DNA from: Macrophomina tecta
Lineage: Eukaryota; Ascomycota; Dothideomycetes; Botryosphaeriales; Botryosphaeriaceae
Direction: 5' to 3'
DNA: 64,000 nt
Assembly (NCBI GenBank): GCA_024180945.1
Contig: JAKSGN010000035.1
Location: 434,001-498,000, forward strand
Every line of letters begins with the position of its first letter. Within the stretch, counting starts at the first letter, position 1. Under the pieces are notes generated by a model. It worked only from the letters and a program-made list of their open reading frames with translations, was not told the origin of the DNA and searched no databases. The position numbers and the translations under genes were made by a program. Below, piece after piece: positions 22,785 through 35,250 of this stretch.

Positions 22785-24183
22785 TCACAAGCTTGCGTAG
22801 GTATCCGGAACACCACCGACATACGCGTTGTAGTTCCTCTTTCCGTTCGGCGGCTGAGCTGTGATTGCGTAGCCCGTACCCGAAAGAACGCCCCTTCCGT
22901 TCCTCACAATCGAAAAAGTCACGTTGCCGTACTGTCCGTTGAAGGGCTGCGAGAAATGGTTGATGCCGACGGCGGTGGCGGGGTGGGATACAGGCGTGTT
23001 GTCGCCGACCTGGACAACGATGTTGGTGTTGGCAGGGTCGCTGATCAGCGCGGTGAAGAAGATCTCATCCTGAACAATGGCGTTGGGGTCAAGGCAGGGC
23101 TGGTAGGAGCAATCGTTGCCGGTAACCTGGGTAGTGCCGGCTGCCTTGGGAGAGAGGCGGTACCACCAGGTGAGCTTCTCCTGGGTCACTGCGGGCGGGC
23201 TGCCGTTCTTGTAGCGGGCGATGTAGTAAGGGAGGAGATCGCGCCAGTGCTGGTGGCCGTAGCCCTCGACGTACCAGCGGGCGTCGGCGTTGGCGGAGGC
23301 GTCCTGTGGAATGCCGGCTTCCCAGATGGGGCCGATGTAGTGAGACTCGCCGTAGTCGTTCCAGGTAACGATCTCGACCCACTCGGGGTTGACTTGCTGG
23401 ACTTGCTCCCAGCGGTCGGCCCAGAGGTCGTCGCCGCGCCAGAGGCGCTGCTTCCCGTAGCCCTTGAGGTCGGTGAAGAACCAGGGTGAGACGCCCATCA
23501 TATAATCCTTGTCGCCAATGGTGGACTGCCAGCTCTTGTCAGGCGTGGTGCTCATGTCGTTAGCACCTTCGGGCCACATGTCCCAGCTGAAAAAGCCGTC
23601 AATGCTGGCGCCCGCGTTGATGTTTGCCTTCACCACATCAGCGCCCGAGCCGGTCCAATCGGGCACGAGATAGACGTCGACTTGAGACTTGATGGAGGCC
23701 CAATCACCGGCGTGGTCGCCGCCCTCGAAGGTCGAAACGAAAGGCAGGCTCACGCCGTTTCTGGAGGCCTTCTGATAGGCGTAATTCGGTCCGTACTCCT
23801 TCATGAGAGAGGCAATGTCGGCAGCGTTCCACGGGATCCCGTTACCTAAGTAGTCGAAGGAGAAGAAGTTCTTCCACTCGCTCTTCAGGTTATTCGCTGC
23901 AATGAAGGCGGCAGCGATCTGAGTGCGCAAAGCCTCGTTCAAGGGAGGGGTGATGTTGAGGACGAAGCCATCGATGCCGGAGGCCTGGGCAAGCTTGATA
24001 TCGCTCGTCCACTTGTCAACGTCGTAATTGTTTATGACGTTGCCGACCTGTATAGTTCTTAGCTCAGGACTGACTAATTCAGGTTCGTGGACGGATGCAT
24101 ACCATGAAGTGAGCGAAGACAGCTTTGGCAGTGGCCTCGCCGGCCAGAGCAGCCAGAGTGGCAAAGATGGTGGAAAGCTTCAT
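22785..24183 (-). CDS. secreted alpha-1,3-glucanase (mutanase), GH71
   Basis: Exons 24183-24103 and 24047-22785 (intron 55 nt) give 447 aa. A signal peptide MKLSTIFATLAALAGEATA is followed by the GH71 opening KAVFAHFMVGN, interrupted by the intron after FM. Other family blocks are GIDGFVLNITPP, LPFVSTFEGGDHAGDW, VPDWTG (about 155-160), GFFSWDMWPEG (about 178-188), WVEIVTWNDYGESHYIGP and ARYKNG. There is no CBM24 or other added module; the C-terminal about 100 residues form the beta-rich tail usual in short members. GH71 enzymes cut alpha-1,3-glucan of fungal walls and act in septum separation, wall turnover or attack on other fungi. The start was chosen because only it provides a signal peptide in phase. 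Confidence 0.95.
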
Positions 24184-24742
24184 GGCGGGAAGTTACTGGC
24201 AGCTTCTTGAGGGGGATGAGAGCTGGACGAGCTGATGGAGCAAGAAAGTTGCAGGAACCTTCTGGCAGAATTTATATGAGAGCCGTAGCGAGGTCGCAGT
24301 CCATTTTTCGGCATCAGGGTTACCCAAAATAGCAACCCCAAATTGGCTGCCGTGCGACCCTCTTCCGCCCTTCGACTCAACGGCGAGAACTGGCTTAGTG
24401 GAGACGGGCCGGGGCGTAAAACCGTATCAGGCGGAGACGGTTTGCGCCACTGCAGCGCCTTTTGCGGGCGTGGTCGACATTACCGCCTGTTGGGGGCGGA
24501 CAGGCAACGCTGCGAGTGGTGCGGAAGAGCCGTGGGCACCCCTGGCATCCACGCCCGGCAAATATCAAGCTGTCTCGGGCCGTCCGGCAGGCCCGCTCTA
24601 GACGACATCTGGCAGGCGCGAGCGGGCTGGGTGGCCTGTGTCTCGACCACCTCCCGCCCAACCTCGACAAAAAGTCAGCTTTACAAACACGCCACTTTCC
24701 TGCTTTCGCTTCCTTCGCCCGTCACCTGTCCGCCTTTCGGCC
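24184..24742. other. bidirectional promoter, GH71 / adaptor-like gene
   Basis: This 559-nt spacer lies between divergent genes. It includes a TATA element for the GH71 gene (24271-24278). The right half is GC-rich and pyrimidine-biased, as in a leader. Confidence 0.55.
24271..24278 (-). promoter_or_regulatory. TATA box of GH71 gene
   Basis: CATATAAA on the minus strand lies 88 nt upstream of the glucanase start codon, a normal distance for a TATA-containing regulated fungal gene. Confidence 0.55.
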
Positions 24743-26614
24743 ATGTCTTTCGACCTCCTCGCTGAGTTTGGCAGCCCTCCGCCGCCCCAGGGCCAGCAGA
24801 AACGGGCCGCCCCGCATCATCAATCGCCGCCCGCAGCCCAGCCCGGACAGACAAGCTTCTCCCTCTTCGACGACCTCGCCGGACTGAATCAGCCTTCTGC
24901 ATCCTTCCATCCTCCAGCCGTTGCAGCAACTTCTTTCAACAGTGGCGTGAGTTCCTTTGCTCCCCAGGGGTCCGGCCTCTCCCCCGCGACAGGAGCTCCT
25001 CCAACATCAACCCAAGCCGCAGCCAGCAATGACGACGACTGGGGAGATTTCGCTGATGCATCCACCCCTGCTCAATCTGCAGCCCTTCCAAGCTCGACCT
25101 CTATTAATACCACCTCCCAGGCACCAGATCCGTGGGCTAGTCTCCGCACATCAACCAGCCTTACCGGCACTAATGCCCCTTCTGGAATCCCGAAGCCGCC
25201 CGCCCCACACTCTGCATTGAATCCTTCGACCTCGAAAAGTGATCCCTTTGACTTCAGCGCCTTTGGCGTGCCGTCACGCCCGCAGAGTACGAGCGTTCCG
25301 CAGAGCCTCGCCTCGCCACCACCAGTCGCAGCACCAGCACCCGGCCCGAGCAAACCCGCGGCCCCACGTGATCCCAATGTGCTGTTTGATGCCGAGAATC
25401 TCTCAGGGGATGACGATGACTTTGGTGATTTTGAGGATGCTACGCCCGGATTCGAACAGCCAGCACCCGCCCCAGTCTCTGTTCCGGCGCCCGTGTCCCC
25501 ACCGCAACCCGTATCCATCCCCATATCGTCACCGCCGCCGAAAGCTGCGCCAAGTGCCGCACCTGCGACGGCAAAACCACTGAATATTGACGCACTCTTG
25601 GGTGAGCTGGAAGTAGCAGATCCGCTCACTTCCGTTGCGCCAACGTCGAAGAAGGAAGATTGGAAAACCAGCACGTCCGCCAAATTCGCTGCAAAGTCCC
25701 AAACATCACAACCGGCTGCATTCGGTGCGACAAAGCCGCCTCCGGCGAAGGCAACATCCAAAGGCTCCACATCGAAAGCTCGTATGACTAACTCAAAACC
25801 CATTGGTCAACCGCTAGGATTCGATGATGATTGGGACGACCTCATCCCCACAACACCTGCCGCAGCGCCTGCTTCCGTCTCGAGCCCGCTGCCGACAGGC
25901 TTCGACGTGCCCGCGCCGGCTGCCATCCCAGACCCGGCGCCTAACTCCCTCCCTCCGACGAACATTCCCCCTCCCGCGCTGCTTCTCACTCTGTTCCCGC
26001 CCATCTTCGCTTCCGCTCACACATCTTTCTTCAAACCCCTCGGAACCCAGCCCACGCACGTCCGCCCCAAGATTCTCAGTGATCAAGCAGTGGTCCGCTT
26101 CCTCCGCGGCTACCTCAGCGTCGCCATCGTCGCGGCGCGCGTCATCGCCGGCCGCAAGCTGCGCTGGAAGCGCGACACGTTCCTCGCCCAGGGGATGCGC
26201 ATCGGGCAGGCGGGCAGGGCAGGCGCGGGTGGCATGAAGTTGACGGCCATCGACCGCTCCGAGTCGACCAAGGAAGACCGAGAGGCGGCCGACGTGGTCA
26301 GGGCGTGGAAGGAGCAGGTGGGACGGCTGCGGTCGGTGGTTGCACAGGTGAACGGCAAGGACGAGAGGGGCAGGAGCGTGGGGGCTATCCCAGAATTGTC
26401 GGAGACGATGCCGATCCGGACGGCCAAGGAGCTGGAGGGCGGCATCGCGGCGCCGAAGCCGTGTGCGTTGTGTGGGCTGAAGAGGAATGAGAGGATTGGC
26501 AAGGTGGATGTGGATGTGGAGGACAGCTTTGGGGAGTGGTGGGTGGACCAGTTGAGCATGCACAGAGCGTGCAGGAACTTTTGGGAGGAGCATAAAGAGA
26601 AGCTGCGGTATTGA
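24743..26614 (+). CDS. Pro/Ala-rich protein with DFGDF motifs and C-terminal CxxC..HxxC
   Basis: A single exon encodes 623 aa, starting MSFDLLAEFGSPPPP. I chose 24743 over an upstream in-frame Met at 24638 because the upstream part lies in the pyrimidine-rich leader. Residues 1-400 are low complexity (P, A, S) with acidic aromatic motifs: SLFDDLAGL near 40, DDDWGDF at 97-103, DPFDFSAF near 170, DDDDFGDFED at 223-232 and FDDDWDDL at 360-367. These resemble clathrin-adaptor ear-binding motifs (DFxDF type, as in aftiphilin). Residues about 415-620 are ordered and carry C574, C577, H607 and C610, a possible zinc site (CALCGLKRNERI..HRAC). Fungal relatives are often labelled Ppk6-like, but I see no kinase domain at all. 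A role in clathrin-coated vesicle traffic is an inference from motifs only. Confidence 0.8.
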   Translation: MSFDLLAEFGSPPPPQGQQKRAAPHHQSPPAAQPGQTSFSLFDDLAGLNQPSASFHPPAVAATSFNSGVSSFAPQGSGLSPATGAPPTSTQAAASNDDDWGDFADASTPAQSAALPSSTSINTTSQAPDPWASLRTSTSLTGTNAPSGIPKPPAPHSALNPSTSKSDPFDFSAFGVPSRPQSTSVPQSLASPPPVAAPAPGPSKPAAPRDPNVLFDAENLSGDDDDFGDFEDATPGFEQPAPAPVSVPAPVSPPQPVSIPISSPPPKAAPSAAPATAKPLNIDALLGELEVADPLTSVAPTSKKEDWKTSTSAKFAAKSQTSQPAAFGATKPPPAKATSKGSTSKARMTNSKPIGQPLGFDDDWDDLIPTTPAAAPASVSSPLPTGFDVPAPAAIPDPAPNSLPPTNIPPPALLLTLFPPIFASAHTSFFKPLGTQPTHVRPKILSDQAVVRFLRGYLSVAIVAARVIAGRKLRWKRDTFLAQGMRIGQAGRAGAGGMKLTAIDRSESTKEDREAADVVRAWKEQVGRLRSVVAQVNGKDERGRSVGAIPELSETMPIRTAKELEGGIAAPKPCALCGLKRNERIGKVDVDVEDSFGEWWVDQLSMHRACRNFWEEHKEKLRY

Positions 26615-28330
26615 TTGGTTGTTGCACAGCGCTTTTTTTTTTTTTTTTTTTTTGGAGTATAGACAGGCATTGGATCGGCCTCTTATCCCGCAAATCCTCG
26701 AAGTAACTGCATGCTGGAGTTACCGGTCAGGAACATCAGAGATCGGATATAGTGTGGTACTGCAGCTGCTGCCGTGGCGTCGCAACATTGCTCAGCGTTT
26801 CGACAGCCTCTGGTTACTCGCAGTAGACGAATGTGGGACCAAGGATGTGCCTGCCAGAAACCGGACCTTCGGGACCGGCTTCACATGAAGATATGATGGT
26901 CGTCTTACCGGCAAGCATAGAAGCGTTGTGACTACGCCTAGACCACTTGGAACCTTTTTTTTGTTTTTCACTTTTCTTTGGAAAAATAATAATAATACGA
27001 ACGGCCTACGGGGAAGTAGCATCTGCGAAGGCGCGGGCTTGCGGAAGCCGTCCGGCAACGGAGCGTTCGTCGTGTCGCCCCGGGGCGGCACAGCAGACCA
27101 GAAGGTACCTCATCCTCGTCACCCGCGAGAGATGGGGGATCACACGAAAACACTTACAACAAATGGGACGAAGCGGCGCGAGTGGAAGACGGGAAGACGT
27201 ATGGGGAGGGGGCGCGAGCAACAGTGGCGCGGATGGGCATCGGCAACAGTAGGCGACTATTTCCGTAGCACAAGATGGACGGAAGGACTTTTTTTTTTTT
27301 ATCGGCACTGTACTCATAGCTCAGACCAGGGACAGGCACTGGTACCACGGCCGCCTTTCGCGATAGGGTGAGTGTTGTGGTGCTTTGCAGGGAGCCAAGG
27401 CGTGCGCCGCGGAGAGGCTGCGGATGCTCGAGAAAAGGCTGTCCGTGTCCGCGGAGCAGGTATCTACCGGTACCGGTACCTACCTAGCTGCTTGGCGGCT
27501 CAGGCTTTTGGGCTGCATGTGACATGTATGTGTGTGTGCATGCATGCGGGCGGCGGGCGGCGGGCGGCGGGCGGCGGGCAGCGAGCGAGCTGCAGCGTTG
27601 ATGGGAGGACAGTGAGCAGGGACGTGGCAGAGGCGGCGGCGGTCGAGAGGCCGCGGGCGACTCGGGGCGGAAAGAAGAGAGCGGTCGGTGGCGGCAGTGG
27701 TGGTGTTGGCGCTGGCGTTGGCGCTGGCGCTGGGCTGGTGCCGGGCGGTGCTCGCTCACTCTCTCAGGGTCCAGGGCAGGGCATGGAGTGAAGTCAGCCG
27801 AGCCAGAGTGGATCGCCTACCAGCTCTAGCTCTGTTGAGCAGCGGACGATGGAAGGTCGCGGAGAACGCGCGATGATGATGAAAAACACTGCCCTGCTGT
27901 CCGCTACCGTCTCGTCGTGTCTCGGCCGCGCCCCGTCACCTGCCGCCCGGGCTGGTCGCCTGTCGCTCTGCCGCCCGCTGGTGCCAGCTACATCCTGCAC
28001 CGCGCTGCGCTGCGCTACTGTCGCCTCGCTGCCGACGCAACAACGCACCCTTCTCGACTCGACTGTCCTCTTGCCCGTGCGACGCTGGACCCGCGCGTCC
28101 AACTGATTTCTGTCTGCCCCAAGTCATCCAGCCAGATCGCGGCCCCATTGGCCCGCGCCCGCAATCTCACCACGCGCTCCCGACCCTCGCTGTAAATTAC
28201 TACTAGAGCAGGACGGCCCAGACCCCCGCGCCCGCGAAGCTCGCCAACCCACGCCGGCCCCTCTGCCGGCTCTCTCCAGCCCTCCCCCCAAACACCCCGC
28301 TGGCCGCACGTCAGCTCTCCTGGCACGGTT
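26615..28330. other. long intergenic region upstream of PAS kinase
   Basis: No gene supported over 1.7 kb. A T21 run (26633-26653) begins 19 nt after the stop of the preceding gene, and a T12 run lies at 27289-27300. The right half is very GC-rich with short tandem repeats (27548-27579 and a GGCGCTGGC/GGCGTTGGC series at 27706-27735). Its length suggests an elaborate promoter or long leader for the kinase gene. Confidence 0.5.
27548..27579. repeat. heptamer minisatellite GGGCGGC x4.5
   Basis: Four exact consecutive copies of GGGCGGC plus a partial fifth. The G-run spacing could form a quadruplex on the plus strand. Confidence 0.85.
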
Positions 28331-31300
28331 ATGAGCACGCCAAATGACAATGGTGAGTGCTGCTGTCCACTCCATGTCGCCTGCCCCAAGTAGCCAGCCC
28401 GCGTGCGAGCTGGGAGCCCAGAGGCGGCGCCTCACACGCCCAGGCTGCGCTGGTCACCCGTCGCCTGCCCGCCCCGCTGCAGCCTGCACCCGGCACCATC
28501 CAACATGCTGCTCAGGGACGTGACCGCCGTGACAACAGTAGAAGAGGCGCGGGCGACTCTGCTGTCCCAAGCTGCCACGCCGCCCGCGCTTCCCGCGATC
28601 ACCACACCCACCGCAGCTCAGACCAGCGCCGGACAGCTCTGATGTGCATCTTCTCCGCAGGCTTCAAACCCACAAGCACCGCGTCCTCGGAGCAGCCGCC
28701 GCCCCAGACGTCAAACTCCAGCCCCGCCGCCGCGAGCAGCGACTTCAAGCTGCCCAAGAACAAGAGCACCAGCAACCTCCTCTCCCAGAGCCACCCCGCG
28801 AATCCCTCCCTTGCCGTGAACACCGTCCGCCCGCGCATGTCGTTCGATTCGGGCACCTCGCGGGACTATGACAGGCTGACGAGGTTGGTGATGTGCGAGG
28901 CCGAGCCGGGTGCAATAGAAAAGCTGACCGTCCTGCCAGATCTCCCATCGTTCCTGAGCACGAGCATGGCCTAGGAGCTTCCGGCCTCCGCCGCATACGG
29001 CAGCAACCGCTGCGTGCTAGCGGCAGCACGGCCAACTCACGGTCTGCCTCCATCAACCTGTCACTACCGCCCACCCGCCACCCCTCCTCCTCGCAGACAT
29101 TGCCTTCCGGGCCCAGCTCGCCTACCCTCAACTTCAGCGAGGACCTCAGCCGCTTCCCCGCCGAGTCCCTCCACTCCTTCTCCTTCGCGCACCAGTCCGA
29201 GGATTTTATATACAATCGCCAGAATGTCTTGAAGCGCTCCATAGACTTTATGCGGGACAAGCTGGGCTGGGCCGCCACGAACCCCGGCATTGCTAGCGCT
29301 CAGGCTCGCTTGAGCGGCGACCAGGAGCTGCAGAGCATGATGGAGCTTCTCGCGCGGGCGAACCTGATAGGGGACGAGGCGTTGCAGGCACATGGCTTGG
29401 GCGGAAGGGGGCCCGTAACTGGCCCCGCTGATGCGTCGGGCGAAAATATTTTCGACAAGAGCTTTGCTCCGCGGTCAGAAAGCCCGGAGCCGATCGACGA
29501 GAATACGCCCGTCCACAGCCCCAGGAGCGCCTCTGCTTTCTCTCCGGCCTTGAAGCCCACCCTCGAGGAAGCCATGGCTCCGGAAAGCGAGTCGAGCGTG
29601 CTTTCGTCATCACAGGCTTCCGGATCGCCCAGCACCTCGCCACCACCGAAGCTGTCCCGCGCGGCGCTGAAGAGAACATATACAGACACGGCACCCTTAC
29701 ATATCCAAAGCAGACTAAACGACGCCCTCGCCCAGCCTTACTTGGCCGCCGAACCGACAACTGTTGGAAACCAGACGCTCTCCCCGCACCACATCCCTCC
29801 TCAGACACCTATGCCATCCGTGCCCGGAGCACACACGGCCTCTAGTGCTCCGCATGGCCACGGGAGTCGCTGGGCGCCAGCTGCCCAAGCTATCTTTACC
29901 ACTGAAGCGCAGGCGCCTTGGACTATTACCGCAGCAAATGATCTGGCCTGTCTTGTGTTCGGGGTGACGAGATCAGAAGTGAGGAAAATGGGGATTTTGG
30001 AAGTGGTCCAGAATGAGCGGAGGAAGTGGCTGGAGGACAAACTACGAGACCCGGAAGCCGGATCCCGAAAGGCCCTGGAAGCCCAGAAGCCCGCTCCTGC
30101 GAACAGCCCTTTGAACATGGGGAATGGGATCACGGCCAAGCTATTAAGCAAGCCTTCTTCGAGAGTCTCGAGCAAGAAGAGGTCGAAGACCGACGATGGG
30201 AGCGGGTCTTCGGTTGCGGCGAGGAAGAACGTGAAGGGTGGCTTGAACCATCAGGGCAACAAGTCAAGAGGCGTGCTTCTTTGTGGCGACGTCGTCCCGA
30301 TCCAAAAACGAAATGGTGCGACTGGAGCCGCCAGTCTGTGGGTCAAGGAAAAGCGCGGCGGCCTTATCTGGGTTCTCGAAGAGATCGCGGAAGATGTGGT
30401 ATACGTGACGGTGGACGAAATAGGGTCCGTAGTCAAGGGGCAGGGTGCAGTGGAGGCGATTTGGGGAACAGAACGCGTGCGAAGAGGTATGGACATTGCA
30501 AGGCTGATCCCGGAAATACCGCGCGTCCCCGGCACCAACACAGGCGCGCTCGACTTCGACAAGATTGCCGAGCTCAAGACATTTACTGCTCGAACGCAAA
30601 ACAGCATCAACATCCCGATTACCGTGCACCAGCTTTCCGGAGAGTCGACATTCCGAGTTTCAAGCTTTCCTCACATTGCAGGGATCGTCGTGTTGAATGC
30701 CGCTACGCTTCAGGTCTCGAGCGCGAACACGGTCTTCTCTTCTGCGCTCTTCGGCCAGGGAAAACCGGACGGCCTGCACGTCACTGAACTACTACCCAGC
30801 TTCGACAAGATCCTCCACATCATGACCGATGAAGATCAGGTTACGCTGATTGATGGTATCGTCATTCCTGAACACAGCTTCCGCCGAGCTCGTGCGCTCC
30901 TTGCAATGCGCGAAGGTAAAGAAGATGCTGCTGCTGTTTTCCTGAGACCTAGTGGCCTTCCGGCTAAGCATCGGGATGGCGCCGAGATCATGGTTGACGT
31001 TCAGATGCGTGTTGTCAAAAGTGAAAAGGCGCCCAAATTTTCCGACGACGTGATCGTGGAAAACGAGGACGAGGAAGTACTCGAACACCACCCCTTTTCT
31101 GAAGTCGTGTATGCTCTGTGGATCACTTATTCAAGACAACTACACGCGGTGAATCACGGCATCGGGCCTGTAACACCTCTCATGTCGCGGCCTGGCACTC
31201 CACCACATCAGCCGTCTCCTGGCCAGTCGGTCACCCAACTGCATCCTGAAGAAGCTGACTCCTCAACGCCCCGACGCGAATCCCCACCCGTTTCATTGCT

Positions 31301-32316
31301 CTCGAAGCAGCTCAAAGATTCCACGTCCACACCGACGCCCACGCAAGACTCGAAACCAGCGCCCGTGCAACCACCCTCTACGCCCAATGCACCTGCCAAG
31401 AAGAAGGCCATTGATGATTTCGTCGTGCTCGAGGATATGGGTCAAGGTGCCTATGGTCAGGTCAAACTCTGCCGCTACAAGAACGACAGCAGGAAGATGG
31501 TCATCAAATATGTCACCAAACGTCGCATTCTCGTTGACACGTGGACTCGGGATCGCCGTCTCGGCACAGTCCCGCTTGAGATTCATGTCCTTGATTACCT
31601 TCGTCGCGACGGTTTCAAGCACCCGAACATCGTCGAGATGGCAGACTTTTTCGAAGATGACACCAATTATTATATTGAGATGCTGCCGCATGGCCTACCT
31701 GGAATGGACCTGTTCGACTACATCGAGCTTCGTGTCAACATGGACGAAACCGAGTGCAGAAAGATATTCGTCCAAGTTGCCGAAGCTCTACATTTCTTGC
31801 ATACCAAAGCCAAGGTCGTCCACCGCGACATCAAGGATGAGAACGTCATTCTCGATGGCGAAGGTAATATCAAGCTTATCGACTTCGGTTCTGCTGCGTA
31901 TATCAAGAATGGCCCATTCGACGTTTTCGTGGGCACCATCGGTAAGTTTTTTTTTTTTTTTTTTTCATGTTGCGCAATTTCCACATATGACGCAGGCGAG
32001 TTAGGAAAAAGCTAATCTTCTCTTACCCTCCACAGACTACGCAGCACCCGAAGTTTTGGCTGGAAAGTCCTACCGCGGCAAGGAGCAGGACGTGTGGGCG
32101 CTCGGCATCCTACTTTACACCATCGTGTACAAGGAGAACCCCTTCTACAGCATCGACGAAATCATGGATCATGATTTACGCGTGCCGTATATCATGAGCG
32201 AGGAGAGCATCGACCTCATCCGGCTCATGCTAAATCGGGACGTCGATCAGCGGATCACGATCGGCCAAGTTTTGGAGCATCCATGGTGTAAGATGGAGGG
32301 GGTGGGCACTGGGTGA
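28331..32316 (+). CDS. PAS-domain serine/threonine kinase (PASK/Psk type)
   Basis: Best model: 28331-28352, 28661-28887, 29004-31941 and 32036-32316 (introns 308, 116 and 94 nt), 1155 aa. The first exon has only 22 nt (MSTPNDN). The protein has an S/P-rich N-terminus, a PAS domain from about residue 387 (APWTITAANDLACLVFGV), a second PAS-like segment (GIVVLNAATLQVSSANTVF) and a C-terminal kinase domain from about 890. There GQGAYGQV is the glycine loop (G896), K918 the ATP lysine, HRDIKDEN the catalytic loop (D1025) and DFGS the metal site (D1043). Intron 3, just before the DYAAPEVL activation segment, begins GTAAG followed by a T19 run. In yeast, PAS kinase steers glucose toward wall glucan and controls glycogen and translation. 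The intron-2 ends are the least certain part; phase supports GTGATG..GGCAG. Confidence 0.88.
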
Positions 32317-35250
32317 TCGATTGACGGGTGCTTGTTGGGGGACTGTGTGTTTTTGTGTTTGTGGGAAATTATCTGTTTTTTTTTTTTTTTTTTTCCCTCG
32401 TCCTCTCTCTCCTGAGCAACAAAAGACCAAACGCGACTGCACGTATGTAGTGATACCAGGTGGACAAAGAGTGAATGGTTCTGATGGCTTTCTTTTTTTT
32501 TTTTTCTTTTGGAGGAACGGGGAGGTTGTTACTTCGTCTCTCTTTGTCCGTGCACAAATCTCATGGGATGTTCTTCTTCGTCTCCTTCTTTGCCTTCTTG
32601 CTGCTCTCCCCGTGCTTTCTTTCTTTTTTCGATGGGGGGAAGGGGGATGGGGGCTGCTTTGCTTTGCGCTGACCGAGACATTTTCTCACATGTGTATGGT
32701 TGAGAGCGATGATGGTTGTCGCCCTCAGTCGAGAATTTTTTTTTTTTTAGGTTGGTTTTTTAAAGCTTGCATTAGAGACATTTCGACGTGTTCTTTTCTT
32801 CGTGTTTGTGGCCTACGCTCTTTTTTTCGCTGCGCATTTCGGGATTGGTGGTCGTTCTTTCTTGCTATATGAGGGATGCTCATTTGAAAACTGGAGACGA
32901 GAAGATTGTACGTGTGCGCGCGTGTGCTGGATGGTAGAAGATTGATTGGCTTGCAATTTTCTCGTCGTGCTTTTCATTCTATTGAGATGTTCTTTTCATC
33001 TCAGAAGAGCATAGGGGGTAGGGATCGTAGGTTGAAAATATGAGATGAGATGTATCAATTATGCTTCGAGTGGTTGAAAACAATTGGGGGCTGTATGGTA
33101 GCCGAGTGAGGGTGTACAGCCGAGAGGAGGGAGCGGTTGTGCAATCACACAGGGCTCCTCGTGTTCCACTTGCATTCCCAAGGCTATGATTTAACCAGTT
33201 ACAACTTGCAGCACTAAAAGCATTCTGGCAGCTCTCCGCCTCACGGCCTGTTGTACACAGCGCGATCGACCTTTCGTACGTCTTGGCGTGATGCCAACGT
33301 TGTAGCGTTACACAGTGAGACCACAGCCATGAGCCAGCCTTGCGCTTGACTAATTCTACGAGCTCAACGCCTAATCACTACAGCTGCTCTACGGAGAGGA
33401 AACTGCAGTTCTGGGCCCCAGTAATTTGATTATAGACCACTCATCTACGCGTACAGATGACACAGGAGTTGGATCCGGATCCTTGTCTCGAACCTACTTC
33501 GAGATCAGAGGACGATCCGATTCAGCTACACTTCGGCGAATCAGTGCTCTTATGCACTCGTTTTCTAGCCAGGGACATACGCAACTTGGGCTCCTCTCAA
33601 AAGTTTCTTGCAATTCGAAAACTTTATACACGGCTTCGTATGTGCAATACCCTTGGACCAGAAGGGACGAATGTCAGGCAATTAGAATTATCTTTTACAT
33701 TTAGGGGTTGTGTTCGAAGACGCTGGCTTACGCGCCGTACGAAATTCCACGCCAAAGGAATTTAGTGTCAGAATGAGCCAATTGCCCAATACTCACCGGA
33801 TTGCCAGTTTGGCGCCATCGAGTGTCGGTGGGGACTTGGCGCCTCGAAACGTGTTGTGATTGCCATGGGGTGATGTGACAGCAGAAGCGGACCTCGTCTA
33901 TGTTGCTTTAGCAAGTTTTGCACACACTAGGACAGTTGGAGGGAGATAGGCTTTACAAGTGAATACGAGACTTGCTGTGGTATAACCGAGGCTCCATATT
34001 CCACATCCAAAAAGTTTGGGGATATGATTCAGCTTGGTGCTGACCGTCTCGGATATGCAATTCATTGCGCGCTCACTGGGAAATTGATAATGATTGGGGT
34101 TGAGAGAATACGGCAAAGATTTATTTCTATTGTTCAGGATACATCATCTCTCAAATCAAGAGGGTGTGACTACTTGTTATATCACCACGCTGTTCTCCGT
34201 GCCGCTTTCGTCGTTCCCACCTCACGAACGAAAGCCACTATCTCGCACTCTGAAAGGGATTTAGCTACTCAGGATTTGGAGTTCCTCAACGCGTTTGCAG
34301 GTCATAGGCGGGTGAGCGCTCCCTGGAGCGGAAGCGACAAGTCAGCGCACGTTTGTATGTTTTACATTTCAATTGCAGCGCCTCATAGCACGTAGAAATT
34401 ATAGATATCTTAACTCGCTCTAGATCTCGATGCTTGCTATTCTGGTCGGGTCTGGGTTCGCAATCCGAATCGTAGGCCGCGGAACCTCCCACTCTCCATA
34501 GAGCATAATATTAGGTAAGCCTACAGACCATGGCCTCAGGACCTGCTAGGAACAAAGGCTCCACGAACAGATAGACCGGAGAAGAGCCGTCGACATTCAA
34601 TTCGGCAAGATTACTCGGAGCCGAACGTAATTCCTGTGCACATGTATGACTCGAGTTCGTGGTGTCCGATGAATCGACAACCAGCTTCACTCGCTTTGCT
34701 TTCAACCTGCAATTCGTGCGCTATGGACCATGGGGCCTTCTAGAAGGCATCTATCCACAAAGTCAAACATGAAACGGGAGCTTTGACCTCTTAACTGTGG
34801 GACCGGAAAGACCGACAAAACTTCGGCCTTTTCAAAGGCGTTGACTTACAGCATTCACTAGTCAGGCCGAGCGGGGGACAAGTCAGTTTTGCTCGGAGGA
34901 GGAGTTCAGAGCCGCCACTCGCATTGATACGTAAACGAGAAGCAGAGCAAATCATAACAACCACTGCACGTACACGACAGGGATCAGGCTGTGGTTACCC
35001 ACTCCTTTCCATGCCCCTCTTCTAAGGCCCAACGAGACCTGTGGTAACCTCATAACGTCATGGCCGTCAGTCAATGGCCCGAGAGAGGCTCGTTCATCTC
35101 CTATCTCGTATTGCGCCACCAAGCTGGGGCGTATATAAGCACAACACTCAGAGACCCGAAACTATCCAGTTCTACAACCCGTGAATACCGCTCGTTACCG
35201 AAATTCGCGCTCTCCAACGTCTTTCGCCTAGATCAATTAAAAAGGAAAGA
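32317..35250. other. long intergenic region
   Basis: 2.9 kb without a supported gene. 32376-32394 (T19), 32493-32505 and 32738-32749 are T runs within the kinase 3' flank, which is strongly T-rich to about 33000. From 33400 to 34700 composition is near 50% GC with only short frames and no recognisable domain. The last 120 nt hold a TATA box for the next gene. Confidence 0.45.
35131..35138 (+). promoter_or_regulatory. TATA box of secreted-protein gene
   Basis: GTATATAAGC lies 113 nt upstream of the ATG at 35251. A strong TATA fits an inducible secreted-protein gene. Confidence 0.6.

Noticed and set aside
22704..23489. 261-codon plus-strand frame
   Set aside because: Antisense shadow of the GH71 gene; valine/glycine-rich composition from reversed codons.
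34425..34500. tRNA-like T-arm (GGGTTCGCAATCC)
   Set aside because: Stem pairing is poor and no acceptor, D or anticodon arm can be drawn around it.
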